This document shows positions 10,055 through 18,464 of a DNA stretch of 64,000 nt, piece by piece. The notes below the pieces were generated by a model that was given only the letters and a program-made list of their open reading frames with translations, searched no databases and had not been told where the DNA came from. Numbering within the stretch: position 1 is the stretch's first letter; the number at the start of each line of letters is the position of its first letter. The DNA is from Geodermatophilus sabuli (lineage in GTDB: Bacteria > Actinomycetota > Actinomycetes > Mycobacteriales > Geodermatophilaceae). Location of the stretch: assembly GCF_900215145.1 (NCBI RefSeq), contig NZ_OBDO01000001.1, forward strand, positions 434,001-498,000. The letters run 5' to 3'. The translations under genes were made by a program, and so were the position numbers.

Positions 10055-10386
10055 GCAGCCGGCAGGACGGGCGTTCCACATCAGGAGGACGCCGGCGGTG
10101 CAGCGGTAGTCGGGCATGGTGGCGTCGAGCGATGCGTGGTGGGCGGGGCAAGCGCCTCATCGCGCACCGGGGCGGTGTTCAGGCGCCGGAGGTCGCCCGT
10201 CTCGTCGCAACCCACGAGCGGGGACGACGAGACATGTTGCCTCCGGCGACTGGACAGCGCAGCCCAGGCACAGAACGGCTGCGAGCGCGACGAGCGGGCG
10301 CGCCCGCCCGGACCGGCCCGACCCCGCGTGGCCGGCGCAGCCTTCGCGGGCTGCCGATGCGCCACCTCTCGAGAAGGAGCAACCAG
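10055..10386. other. Intergenic stretch, nothing recognised
   Basis: A 332-nt gap. Open frames here read as extensions of the next gene or as shadows. GAGAAGGAG just before 10387 serves the following gene. Confidence 0.5.
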
Positions 10387-11148
10387 ATGAAGATCGGCAT
10401 CCTCGGCGTCGGGGCCATCGGCCACACCCTGACCCAGCGACTGAGCGCGGCCGGGCACGAGGTCAAGGTGGCCAACTCGCGCGGCCCCGAGACCATCCCG
10501 GCTGAGGTGCTCGCCTCGGGCGGTCGTGCGGCTCATGCGCGTGACGTCGTCACCGATGTCGACGCGGTGATCGTGTCGATCCCGCTCAGCGCGGTACCGG
10601 GGGTGCGGTCGCTCATCGACGAGGTCCCTGCCGACGCTGTCGTCCTGGACACCTCGAACTACTACCCGGGGCGGGACGGCGCCATCGAGGCCCTCGACAA
10701 CGGGCAGGTCGAGAGCCTGTGGGTCGCCGAACAGCTCGGTCGCCCTGTCGTCAAGGCGTGGAATGCCATCACCTCACAGTCCTTCGAGTTGAAGTGCAGT
10801 CCTGCCGGCAGTCGCGATCGCATCGCCATCCCGGTCGCCGCCGATGCGCAGACCGACCGCGAGCTGGGCATGTCCCTGGTCGAGGACACCGGCTTCGACG
10901 GCTTCGATGCCGGGACCCTGGCGGAGTCGTGGCGCCAGCAGCCCGGCGCGCCTGCCTACTGCACTGATCTCACCCGCGATCAGCTGCCGGCCGCCCTCGC
11001 TGCAGCAGTCGCCGCCCGCTCACCCCGTCGACGCGACCTGGCGTTCGCCGCCGTCATCGAGGTCATGTCAGACCCTGAGGACAGGATGGGCGAGGACTTC
11101 ATCATGCGGCTGAACCGGCTGCTCTTCTCCCCGTCGGGGGTCAGCTGA
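10387..11148 (+). CDS. NADPH-dependent F420 reductase-like NAD(P)-binding protein
   Basis: A 253-aa protein starting MKIGILGVGAIGHTL, with the dinucleotide-binding GxGxxG at residues 7-12 and NADP-friendly NSRGPE (about 32-37). The fold resembles F420:NADP+ oxidoreductases, which move hydride between F420H2 and NADP+. The C-terminal half (SQSFELKCSPAGSRDRIAIPVAAD) is typical of the actinobacterial relatives annotated only as NAD(P)-binding. GAGAAGGAG supports ATG 10387; a longer frame from 9904 has no ribosome site. Actual F420 use cannot be told from sequence. Confidence 0.82.
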   Translation: MKIGILGVGAIGHTLTQRLSAAGHEVKVANSRGPETIPAEVLASGGRAAHARDVVTDVDAVIVSIPLSAVPGVRSLIDEVPADAVVLDTSNYYPGRDGAIEALDNGQVESLWVAEQLGRPVVKAWNAITSQSFELKCSPAGSRDRIAIPVAADAQTDRELGMSLVEDTGFDGFDAGTLAESWRQQPGAPAYCTDLTRDQLPAALAAAVAARSPRRRDLAFAAVIEVMSDPEDRMGEDFIMRLNRLLFSPSGVS

Positions 11149-11193
11149 CCGGCCCAGTGCGCTGGAGCTCCGTCGTCAATCCGCCGTGACGGC

Positions 11194-11715
11194 TCACAGC
11201 CGATCTCCGAGACCGAGACACCGGTGCGCATCGTGGGCGTGCTCGACCGCGGTCGATGCCGCGTAGCGGGACAGCATGTCGTCGCTGCGCCAGCCGGCGA
11301 GCATCATCAGGTCCCGCTCCTGCCCTCTCCGGCGAGCCAGCGGTGGGCGAAGGTGTGCCGGAACCGGTGCGGGTGGACGTCGGCGACGCCGGCCTGCGCC
11401 GCCCGGATGTGCAGCACGTCGCGGGCGCCGTCGGGGGTCATCGGGCCGCGCTGACCGAGCAGCAGCCGCGGCGAGCGCGCGTAGGGGTGCAGCGCCCGCA
11501 CCCGCAGATGGCGGTCGACGGCCTGGGCGGTCTTGGCGCCGAACGGCACCACCCGGGGGCGGGATCCCTTGCCGGTGACGTAGGCCAGTTCCCGGTCCAG
11601 GTCGACGTCGGTCAACGCGAGCCCGCACAGCTCCGACGACCAACAAACGACCAACAAACCCCGTCGGTGGAGGACCACCGCCAGCGGCCGCGCCTCGGTG
11701 CTCGGCACGGTCCAT
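11194..11715 (-). pseudogene. Tyrosine recombinase (phage-type integrase), frameshifted remnant
   Basis: The catalytic half of an integrase on the minus strand. One frame (from about 11700 down to 11307) carries SELCGLALTDVDLDRELAYVTGKG, split here as SELCGLALTD and VDLDRELAYV, then the H-x-x-R box HPHRFRHTFAHRWLAGEG. The end continues in another frame as DLMMLAGWRSDDMLSRYAAS, which holds the nucleophilic Tyr. A one-base indel near 11320-11330 breaks the gene. The first catalytic Arg region is also damaged: the expected LRxSELCGL reads VVCWSSELCGL, next to an 11-bp tandem duplication at 11638-11659. It is non-functional. Confidence 0.85.
11638..11659. repeat. 11-bp tandem duplication inside the integrase remnant
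   Basis: GACCAACAAAC occurs twice head to tail at 11638-11648 and 11649-11659. It falls where the first catalytic Arg of the recombinase should be encoded, and 11 bp is not a multiple of three. It is therefore a probable inactivating slippage event. Confidence 0.8.
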
Positions 11716-12406
11716 CGGGCGCCTGTCCTCTCGGCCTGTCGGCGGGGCTCCCGCCGTTCTGCCAGTGCGGTGCCTTGTCCCTCGACGCAGCGTGTCTCAG
11801 GCTGCCGCGCCTGGTGAGGGTGGCGCAAAGCGGGCGTCCGCCGCTTCGTGGACATGGTCAGAACGAAGCCCAGCCATCGGACAGAACCAGAGGATCCCCT
11901 CCTTCCCCACTTGCCCCGAGCCGCGACTCGTCCCGGTCATCCCTCTCGGAGACGACCTGCTGTGGGGTGTCACGTGGCGCGTCATCGACGCGGCCCTTCC
12001 CCGGCCGGTCGACGGCGGCCTGCCGATCCAGCCACGGGCCCGTCCGGTCGGGGAGGCCGACCTCCTCGGTCCGATCGGCACGACGTGGTGGTGTGGCGTC
12101 TGCTGGGGGGGCCAGTTGCTCGCGGCGCTGAAGCCGAGGTGCGCGGGAGGTTGGACACAGATCCTGGTCTCGTCCCTCACCTTCGAGCCGCCCGAGTTCT
12201 CGGGTGTGACAGCTACCGGAGACTCCCGTAGTGATGGGACCGACGACCTGCAGCGTGGATGTGCCCTTGGTCGAGTCCTGAGCTGATCCGCCGGCCGATC
12301 TGGGGCCGATCAGCTCTACTTGATGCCCGTGAAGCCGCCCTCGAGGCGGTCCCGTCCGATGCGGCAGAAGTCGGCCGGCGAGGACGCTCCGGCCCCGGAT
12401 CGATGG
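11716..12406. other. Non-coding or decayed sequence
   Basis: About 690 nt between the integrase remnant and thrS. Open frames on both strands are shadows with no recognisable domain. At 12213-12231 there is a 19-nt imperfect palindrome (CTACCGGAG-A-CTCCCGTAG, 8 of 9 pairs), possibly a hairpin or an old recombination site. Confidence 0.45.
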
Positions 12407-13708
12407 TCACGGCCACAGCTGTTGTGAGCGGGCCGCGGCGATCTCGGCGGCGTGGGCGGCAAGTCGCTGTGGGGGCATCGGGTCGAGCCCGCGGCCGTCG
12501 CGCAGGCCCACTGCCACCTGCCCGGCTGCGGCCTCCCGTTCGCCCACCACGAGCCGGTAGGGAATCCGAGCCAGCCGGGCCCGGCGGATTCGCGCGCCGA
12601 GCGGCTCGGCCGCGTCGTCGACGTCGATCCGCAGGCCGGCAGCGCGAGCCGCGTCCCCGACCTCGACCACGGCCCGCGCCTGAGCAGGCGAGGACGGGTC
12701 GACCGGCAGTACCACGGCCTGCACCGGCGCCAGCCACACCGGCAGGTTGCCGGCGTGCTGCTCGAGCAGGAACGACAGGCAGCGTTCCATGCTGGAGACC
12801 ACCGTGCGGTGCAGCATCACCGGCCGGCGCGGACCGTCGGGGCCGGCGTAGCGCAGCTCGAACCGCTGTGGGAGGAGGAAGTCCAGCTGCACCGAGGAGA
12901 ACGACTCCTCCCGACCGCCGCGGCCGGGCAGCTGCACGTCGATCTTCGGGCCGTAGAACGCCCCCTCACCGTGCACCGGCTCGTAGTCCACGCCCAGGTC
13001 CTCCAGCGCGCCGGCCAGTACCGTCTCGGCCCGGTTCCACAGCGCCTCGTCGGCGAGGTGCTTGGGCCCGTCCCCGCGCAGCGAGAGCCGGTAGGAGTGG
13101 CCGGCCAGGCCCAGCGCGGCGTAGGCGTCCTCGATCATGCCCACGACCAGCGCGATCTCCTCGGCGACGACGGCGGGATCACAGAAGTGGTGGGCGTCGT
13201 TGAGGACCATCGCCCGCACCCGCGACAGCCCCGCCAGTGACCCGGACGGCTCGTTGCGGAACATCGCGCCGAGCTCGGCGATCCGCAGCGGCAGTTCCCG
13301 CCACGACCTCGGCCGGGACCGGTAGGCGACGATGTGATGCGGGCAGTTCATCGGGCGCAACACGATCGGGCCACTCCCGCCGTCCTCGATCGGCGGGAAC
13401 ATCGCGTCGGCGTAGTGCTCCCAGTGCCCGGAGATCTCGTACATGGATTTCTTGCCCAGCGGCGGGGAGTACACGTGGGCGTAGCCGGCGGCGCGTTCGG
13501 CCTGGAGGATGTAGCGCTCGAGCTCTCCGCGGACGATCGCCCCGGCCGGCAGCCAGATCGGCATGCCGGCGGGCAGCAACGGATCAGAGGCGAACAGGTC
13601 CAGTTCCCGCCCGAGTCGGCGGTGATCGTCGGCCGGTAGCGACTCGACCCGCCCGAGCCCGCGTGCGTCAGCGGATGCGGGCAGGCCGGGGGACGGCTGG
13701 GCATTCAT
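12407..13708 (-). CDS. thrS: Threonyl-tRNA synthetase-like protein lacking TGS and editing domains
   Basis: A 433-aa class II synthetase against about 640 aa for ordinary ThrRS; the N-terminal TGS and editing domains are absent. The catalytic core is intact. Motif 2 is FRNEPSGSLAGLSRVR (150-165). The zinc ligands are Cys122 (RPMNCPHH), His173/174 (DAHHFC) and His300 (MLHRT). Motif 3 is MERCLSFLLEQHAGNLPVWL. A C-terminal anticodon-binding domain runs from about 330. ATG 13708 follows AGGGAG. It should charge tRNA-Thr but cannot clear Ser-tRNA-Thr in cis. It may be a second, inhibitor-tolerant copy, as in borrelidin or obafluorin producers, or the sole ThrRS. The window does not decide. Confidence 0.88.
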   Translation of the reverse strand: MNAQPSPGLPASADARGLGRVESLPADDHRRLGRELDLFASDPLLPAGMPIWLPAGAIVRGELERYILQAERAAGYAHVYSPPLGKKSMYEISGHWEHYADAMFPPIEDGGSGPIVLRPMNCPHHIVAYRSRPRSWRELPLRIAELGAMFRNEPSGSLAGLSRVRAMVLNDAHHFCDPAVVAEEIALVVGMIEDAYAALGLAGHSYRLSLRGDGPKHLADEALWNRAETVLAGALEDLGVDYEPVHGEGAFYGPKIDVQLPGRGGREESFSSVQLDFLLPQRFELRYAGPDGPRRPVMLHRTVVSSMERCLSFLLEQHAGNLPVWLAPVQAVVLPVDPSSPAQARAVVEVGDAARAAGLRIDVDDAAEPLGARIRRARLARIPYRLVVGEREAAAGQVAVGLRDGRGLDPMPPQRLAAHAAEIAAARSQQLWP

Positions 13709-13731
13709 GAGGTGCTCCCTGTGGTGAGCGG

Positions 13732-13794
13732 GGGAGCTTCCGGGCAGCGAACCGGCCACGCGGACGACGCAGGCCCCGGGAAGCTCCCGGGGCC
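13732..13794 (-). promoter_or_regulatory. thrS leader with two mutually exclusive hairpins
   Basis: On the thrS transcript, 13794-13772 folds into a perfect 10-bp stem with a 3-nt loop (GGCCCCGGGA / GCT / TCCCGGGGCC). The core of its 5' half (GGGAGCTTCC, 13788-13779) is also fully complementary to GGAAGCTCCC at 13741-13732, just upstream of the Shine-Dalgarno. The two pairings cannot coexist, which is the logic of an attenuator or riboswitch. No T-box sequence and no U-run were found, so the mechanism is open. Confidence 0.5.
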
Positions 13795-14438
13795 AGATGA
13801 TTGGTAGAGCGGGGCGGCGCGTCAGCGCGCCCGCGGGCTCACGGCGCCGGGATGCTCCGGCGTCGTAGTGCACAACCCGCGCGCTGCCATGCCGTCAGTG
13901 TGCCCGGCGGCGCCGTGGATGCAACGAGGTTTCGGTGACCCGGCAGTGTCTTCCGGCCCGGCGTCCGAACACTCCGACACCGCTTTCCGCTGACAGCGGC
14001 GACAACTGACCACGGCAGGAACGGCATGTTGCCTGCTGGCCGGTCTGCCGGCCGGCCACCTGGACCTCGACTGGCCGGCGCGACGGAATGTCGGTGTCTA
14101 CTGCCGGCGCTCTCTTGAGCTGGAGCCCCTCGCGACCAGGGCTCTCGAGCTGGGCTCGCAGGTGTGATGACCCACGGGTGGTCGTAGATCCACGACTGGG
14201 CTGACGGCGCCGACGCCGACGTCTGCAACTGGCTCGGAGACCGTTCCCGCTGCCTGGTCAGGGTTCGCCGTCCACTGTGCATGCCGCGCGGGCGGACGAG
14301 GGGTGCCGGGCGCGACCGCCCCGCCGGCACGATCGCCTACGGCCCCGCTCGGGCTTGACCTCCTCGACGACCACTGATGTCCCAGGGACCGCCCGGCTGC
14401 GAGATGGTGGGTGCCTGCATCCGGGGGAGGCGTCACAG
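13795..14438. other. Divergent intergenic region between thrS and patatin gene
   Basis: About 640 nt between the thrS leader hairpin and the patatin start. I see no credible gene. The upstream part of the thrS leader and the promoters for both directions must lie here, but no clear -10/-35 pair was identified. Confidence 0.45.
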
Positions 14439-15374
14439 ATGAGAACGGTCGCGATCGCCTGTCAGGGCGGCGGGAGCCACACGGCGTTCACCGGCGGTGC
14501 GCTGCAGCGTCTGCTGGCGGACAGGAGCCACAGGGTCGTGGCGCTGTCGGGTACCTCGGGGGGCGCGGTCTGCGCCCTGCTGGCCTGGTACGGCTTGCTG
14601 ACCGGTGGGGCGGCCGAGGCCGGTCGGCTGCTGGAGCGCTTCTGGGAAGCCAACGCGGCCACCACACTGAGCGGAAAGGTGGCGAACGCCTGGCTCGTGG
14701 GTCTGGCCCGGCTGGAAGGGCGGTTGTCGCTTCCCATGGTGAGCCCCTATGTCTATCCGGACATCGCCGGCGCCGCCTTCACCGACCTGCTGACCCACCA
14801 CGTGGACGTCGATCGGCTGGCCCGGCTGCAGGAGTCCCCGCGGGAGGACCAGCCGCAGCTGCTCGTCGGCGCCGCCGACGTCCTCACCGGCGACTTCCAG
14901 GCCTTCTCCAGCCGGCGCCGGGAGATCACCGTGAACGCCGTACTCGCCTCGGCCGCCGTTCCGCTGCTCTTCCGTGCCGTGGAGGAGAAGGGCCGGTACT
15001 ACTGGGACGGGCTGTTCAGCCAGAACCCGCCGGTGCGTGAGCTGCCCGACGCCGGCCCGGAGGAGATCTGGGTGATTCGGATCAACCCGCGCGGTCGGGC
15101 CACAGAGCCGAAGACGGTGGGCGACATCGCGGACCGGCGCAACGAGCTGGCCGGCAATCTCTCGCTGGAGCAGGAGCTGTACTTCATCCGCAAGGTCAAC
15201 CAGTGGGCGGACCGTCTCGGCCACCCGTACCGGCGCATCGAGATTCGGGAGCTCACCCTCGACCTCGACCTCGACCTGGCCAGCAAGCTGGACCGCAGGC
15301 CTGCGTTCCTCCGCCGGCTGTTCGACGCGGGGCGGACGCAGGCGGAGGGGTTCCTGGCCGGACTGCCCGGCTGA
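14439..15374 (+). CDS. Patatin-like phospholipase
   Basis: A 311-aa patatin-fold acyl hydrolase. It has the Gly-rich oxyanion segment QGGG (9-12), the nucleophile elbow GTSGG with Ser40, and the dyad Asp190 in DGL. DVLTGDFQAFSS lies between them, as in bacterial patatins. It cleaves acyl ester bonds of phospholipids or storage lipids. No signal peptide is visible. I chose ATG 14439, with GGGGGAGG upstream. It stands alone before the dikinase operon, separated by over 560 nt. Confidence 0.9.
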   Translation: MRTVAIACQGGGSHTAFTGGALQRLLADRSHRVVALSGTSGGAVCALLAWYGLLTGGAAEAGRLLERFWEANAATTLSGKVANAWLVGLARLEGRLSLPMVSPYVYPDIAGAAFTDLLTHHVDVDRLARLQESPREDQPQLLVGAADVLTGDFQAFSSRRREITVNAVLASAAVPLLFRAVEEKGRYYWDGLFSQNPPVRELPDAGPEEIWVIRINPRGRATEPKTVGDIADRRNELAGNLSLEQELYFIRKVNQWADRLGHPYRRIEIRELTLDLDLDLASKLDRRPAFLRRLFDAGRTQAEGFLAGLPG

Positions 15375-15942
15375 CGACCACGACCGCGTGGTCACGGAAG
15401 GACGATCTCGACGTTCTCGCCGGCGAGGCTGTGCACACTCCGCTCGCCCTCAGTGTGCTGTGGCCTCGCTTGACGACACCCGCCCTGCCATTCTGCGGTG
15501 AGAAATGGGGAATGCGAGCCTCCACGCGTCCTGGTCAGTGCTCGGGCCAACGAGGCTGAGCAGCTTGCGCCAGAGGTCGGCCGGACAGGCCTGCGGCGGA
15601 CGAGGAGGAGTCCTGCCCCCGCACGCAGGCCAGCAAGACGACGCTGGTCCAGCAGTTGTCGGAGGAAGTCGGGACGTGGTCCGGCTAGCCGTGAACCGCA
15701 CGGGTGAGCGACCCTCAGTGTTCCGGAGGGATTGTGGACGGCGGCCGCCGCTTCCGGCCGAGGATCCTGCGCAACCTACGACGCACGAACGGTTGTCGAA
15801 TTCCGGATGACACCTCGCACACGGGCTGGTGGACCGGCCCGCTCCGCGACGCCATAGTGAGCCGACTCGCGAGCGACACGCCACGAGCACCCCCTCGAGG
15901 GACGTCATCGCGTGCCCTCGCGTGCAGGTCAGGGAGGGCGCC
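15375..15942. other. Intergenic stretch, nothing recognised
   Basis: 568 nt without a supported gene. Frames on both strands are low-complexity shadows. AGGGAGG at about 15931-15937 is the ribosome site for the gene at 15943. Confidence 0.5.
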
Positions 15943-17637
15943 ATGTCGTCCGTCGGCAGCTCCGCAAAGCTCGACTTCGAGGCCCCCGGGAAGGGGCCGT
16001 GGGAGCTCGAGAGCACTCACTTCTCCCGGCCCGTCACCTCCTTCGCCCAGGCTGCGTTCGCGGAGGGGTTCGTCAGGGGCTTCAGGGAAGGGACCGCCCG
16101 CTACGGCCTCCTGCTCGATCACTTCGAGCCGGGCTACGCCGGAGCCTTCCTCTACATCCAGCCGGTGGCGTTCGGAGCGCCGGCAGGAGCCATGGGCCCA
16201 CCTCCCAAGCCGGTGCTCCAGCTGCTGACCCGGCTGCACCCCGCGATGCGGAAGCGGATCGCCAGGTCGGCGGAGGCGATCGAGAGCAAGTTGTGGCGGC
16301 AGGACCTCACGCGGTGGGACGAGGTGGACAAGCCAGCCGCGGTCACCGAGCACCGGGCCATTCAGGCCGTCGACGTGGCGGCGCTGTCCGACGAGGACCT
16401 GGGGCAGCACCTGGTCGTGTGCGCGAGGCACATGACCGCGAGCGTCTACCTGCACCACAAGTACACGGTGCCCGCCGCCTTCCCGGTGGGCGACTTCCTG
16501 GCGGGCGCCACGGCCTGGACCGGCCTGACCAGCGGAGAGCTGCTCGGCCTGCTCCGCGGGCGTTCGGCGATCTCGAGGGGGTTCGCGGCCCTCGAGCTGG
16601 AGGACGCCGGCAAGGCGATCGCCTCCTCGGACCCTGCCCGCGCGATCGTGGCCGGTCCGTCCGCGAGCCGCGAGAAGCTGGCGGCCCTCGCCGCCGATCC
16701 CGTTGCCGGGCCCGCCGTGTCGGTGTACCTGGACGCCGTCCGCTGGCGCAGTGTCGGGTACGACGTCGCGGACAAGACGGCCGGGGAGATGCCCGACATG
16801 CTCGTCGCGGCCCTCGGAGCCGCCGTGGGTGGCCTCAGCAGCTCCCCGGACGAGGACACCGGCCTGGCGACCATCCGCGAACTGGTGGCCGAGGAGCACC
16901 GGGAGGACTTCGACGACCGGCTCGGCGAGGTCCGCCTCATCTATCGCCTGCGTGACGAGCGCGCTGCCTACTCCGACGGCTGGGCGACCGGGCTGGCCCG
17001 TCGGGCCCTGCTGGAGGCCGGCCGCAGGCTCACGGCCTCGGGTCGGCTGCACCATCCAGAGCACGGTGTGCAGTTGACCGCGGATGAGGGGGTCGCCCTG
17101 CTCCGTGCTCAGCCCGGCCCCCGTCCCGAAGAGGTGGTTGAGCGGCATCAGCGATGGGAGTCGCACACCATCGACGACGCACCGCCGTTCCTCCGCGCCA
17201 TGCCTTCCCCGCCCCCGCCGGTGGAGTGGCTGCCGAAGCGGGCGCACCGCAGCGCCCGTGCCATGAACATCTTCGTGGACAACTTGTTCACGGTGCCGGA
17301 CACCGCCAACACCGAGACCGTCCTCAGCGGCCTGGCGGTGAACACCGGCATCTACGAGGGCCCGGCTCGTCTCGTGAGTTCCCCGGCCGACTTCGACCGG
17401 GTCCAGCCGGGCGACGTGCTCGTCACGCGGATGACCTCGCCGTACTTCAACGTCGTGCTGCCCCTGCTGGGCGCGATCGTGACCGACCGGGGTGGGCAGT
17501 TGAGCCATGCGGCGATCGTCGCCCGGGAGTACGGCATTCCCGGGATCGTCGGCACGCGGGAGGCGACCGCGAGGATTCCCGATGGCGCACGGGTACGGGT
17601 GGACGGCACGACGGGCGAAGTCCGGCTCCTGGGGTGA
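15943..17637 (+). CDS. PEP-synthase/rifampin-phosphotransferase-like subunit with phosphohistidine domain
   Basis: A 564-aa protein ending in a PEP-utilising-enzyme mobile domain. The segment around ATVTDRGG-type QLSHAAIVAREYGIPG carries catalytic His522, which would carry the phosphate. About 430 residues precede it with no ATP-grasp domain; they align in position with the substrate-binding region of rifampin phosphotransferase and with the large subunit of phenylphosphate synthase. The missing ATP domain is the next gene, which overlaps by 4 nt (GTGA). Together they should form a split dikinase: ATP + substrate + H2O to AMP + Pi + phospho-substrate. The substrate is unknown. Confidence 0.82.
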   Translation: MSSVGSSAKLDFEAPGKGPWELESTHFSRPVTSFAQAAFAEGFVRGFREGTARYGLLLDHFEPGYAGAFLYIQPVAFGAPAGAMGPPPKPVLQLLTRLHPAMRKRIARSAEAIESKLWRQDLTRWDEVDKPAAVTEHRAIQAVDVAALSDEDLGQHLVVCARHMTASVYLHHKYTVPAAFPVGDFLAGATAWTGLTSGELLGLLRGRSAISRGFAALELEDAGKAIASSDPARAIVAGPSASREKLAALAADPVAGPAVSVYLDAVRWRSVGYDVADKTAGEMPDMLVAALGAAVGGLSSSPDEDTGLATIRELVAEEHREDFDDRLGEVRLIYRLRDERAAYSDGWATGLARRALLEAGRRLTASGRLHHPEHGVQLTADEGVALLRAQPGPRPEEVVERHQRWESHTIDDAPPFLRAMPSPPPPVEWLPKRAHRSARAMNIFVDNLFTVPDTANTETVLSGLAVNTGIYEGPARLVSSPADFDRVQPGDVLVTRMTSPYFNVVLPLLGAIVTDRGGQLSHAAIVAREYGIPGIVGTREATARIPDGARVRVDGTTGEVRLLG

Positions 17638-18464
17638 GCGTCCCCTCCTGCGTGAGCCCGCTCTCGGCGGCCGGCGATGGCGGACGCTTCGGAGGCAAGG
17701 CCGCCCAGCTGGCCGCGGCGCGCGGAGCCGGACTGCCCGTGCCGGACGGGTGGGCCCTGGGGTGGGACGAGGTGGAGGCGCTCGTCCGTCGGGACAGACA
17801 CGGACCGGAGGTGGAGGCTGCGCTTCGCGCGGCGGTCGCCGGCTGCGGCCCTGTCGCGGTGCGCTCGAGCGCGGTCGGCGAGGACTCGCACGACGCCTCC
17901 TTCGCCGGCGCCCACCTCACGGTCCTGGGACTGGTCGGTGGGGACGCGGTCGTCCACGGTGTCCGCGAGGTCCACGCCTCGGCCGTGCATCCGGGCGCTC
18001 TCGCCTACCGGGACAGGCTCGCGGTCGACGGGGCCATCCGCATGGGGGTCGTGGTGCAGGAGATGGTCGACGCCGACGTGGCGGGCGTCCTCTTCACCCG
18101 CAACCCGCTCACCGGAGCCGACGAGCTGGTCATCGAGGCCAGCTGGGGCCTGGGCGAGGCCGTCGTGTCCGGCCTGGTCACTCCCGACCACATCCGAGCG
18201 AGCCCCGACGGGAGGATCCTGGAGAGCGTCATCGGCGAGAAGGACGTCGCGATCCGGCTGACCTGCGACGGCCTCGCGCGGGAGACGGCAGTGCCGCCGG
18301 ACCTCGCGGGGATGCCCTGCCTCCGGGACGAGCAGGTGCAGCAGCTCCACGGGCTCGTGCGCGCCTGCAACGAGGTCTACGCCGACACCGCGCACGACAT
18401 CGAGTTCGCTTTCGTGGGCGACAGCCTGTACCTGCTGCAGCGGCGGCCGATCACGCATGGCTGA
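17634..18464 (+). CDS. PEP/pyruvate-binding (ATP-grasp) subunit of split dikinase
   Basis: A 276-aa stand-alone copy of the N-terminal ATP-grasp domain of PEP synthase and pyruvate phosphate dikinase. It has GGKAAQL (20-26), VRSSAVGEDS (76-85), GVLFTRNP (151-158), EASWGLGEAVVSG (168-180) and the closing DIEFAF...LYLLQRRPIT (255-274). The GTG start overlaps the stop of the His-domain subunit, and its own stop is overlapped by the MFS gene. It should transfer the beta-phosphate of ATP to His522 of its partner. The order (His subunit first) and separate chains recall phenylphosphate synthase rather than single-chain PEP synthase. Confidence 0.85.
   Translation: MSVPSCVSPLSAAGDGGRFGGKAAQLAAARGAGLPVPDGWALGWDEVEALVRRDRHGPEVEAALRAAVAGCGPVAVRSSAVGEDSHDASFAGAHLTVLGLVGGDAVVHGVREVHASAVHPGALAYRDRLAVDGAIRMGVVVQEMVDADVAGVLFTRNPLTGADELVIEASWGLGEAVVSGLVTPDHIRASPDGRILESVIGEKDVAIRLTCDGLARETAVPPDLAGMPCLRDEQVQQLHGLVRACNEVYADTAHDIEFAFVGDSLYLLQRRPITHG

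Noticed and set aside
13732-13870. T-box riboswitch upstream of thrS
   Set aside because: Structure is present but I could not find the conserved T-box bulge sequence or a Thr specifier loop.
13708-13873. thrS start 55 codons further upstream
   Set aside because: That segment overlaps the leader hairpins and reads as Arg/Pro-rich non-domain sequence; AGGGAG supports ATG 13708.
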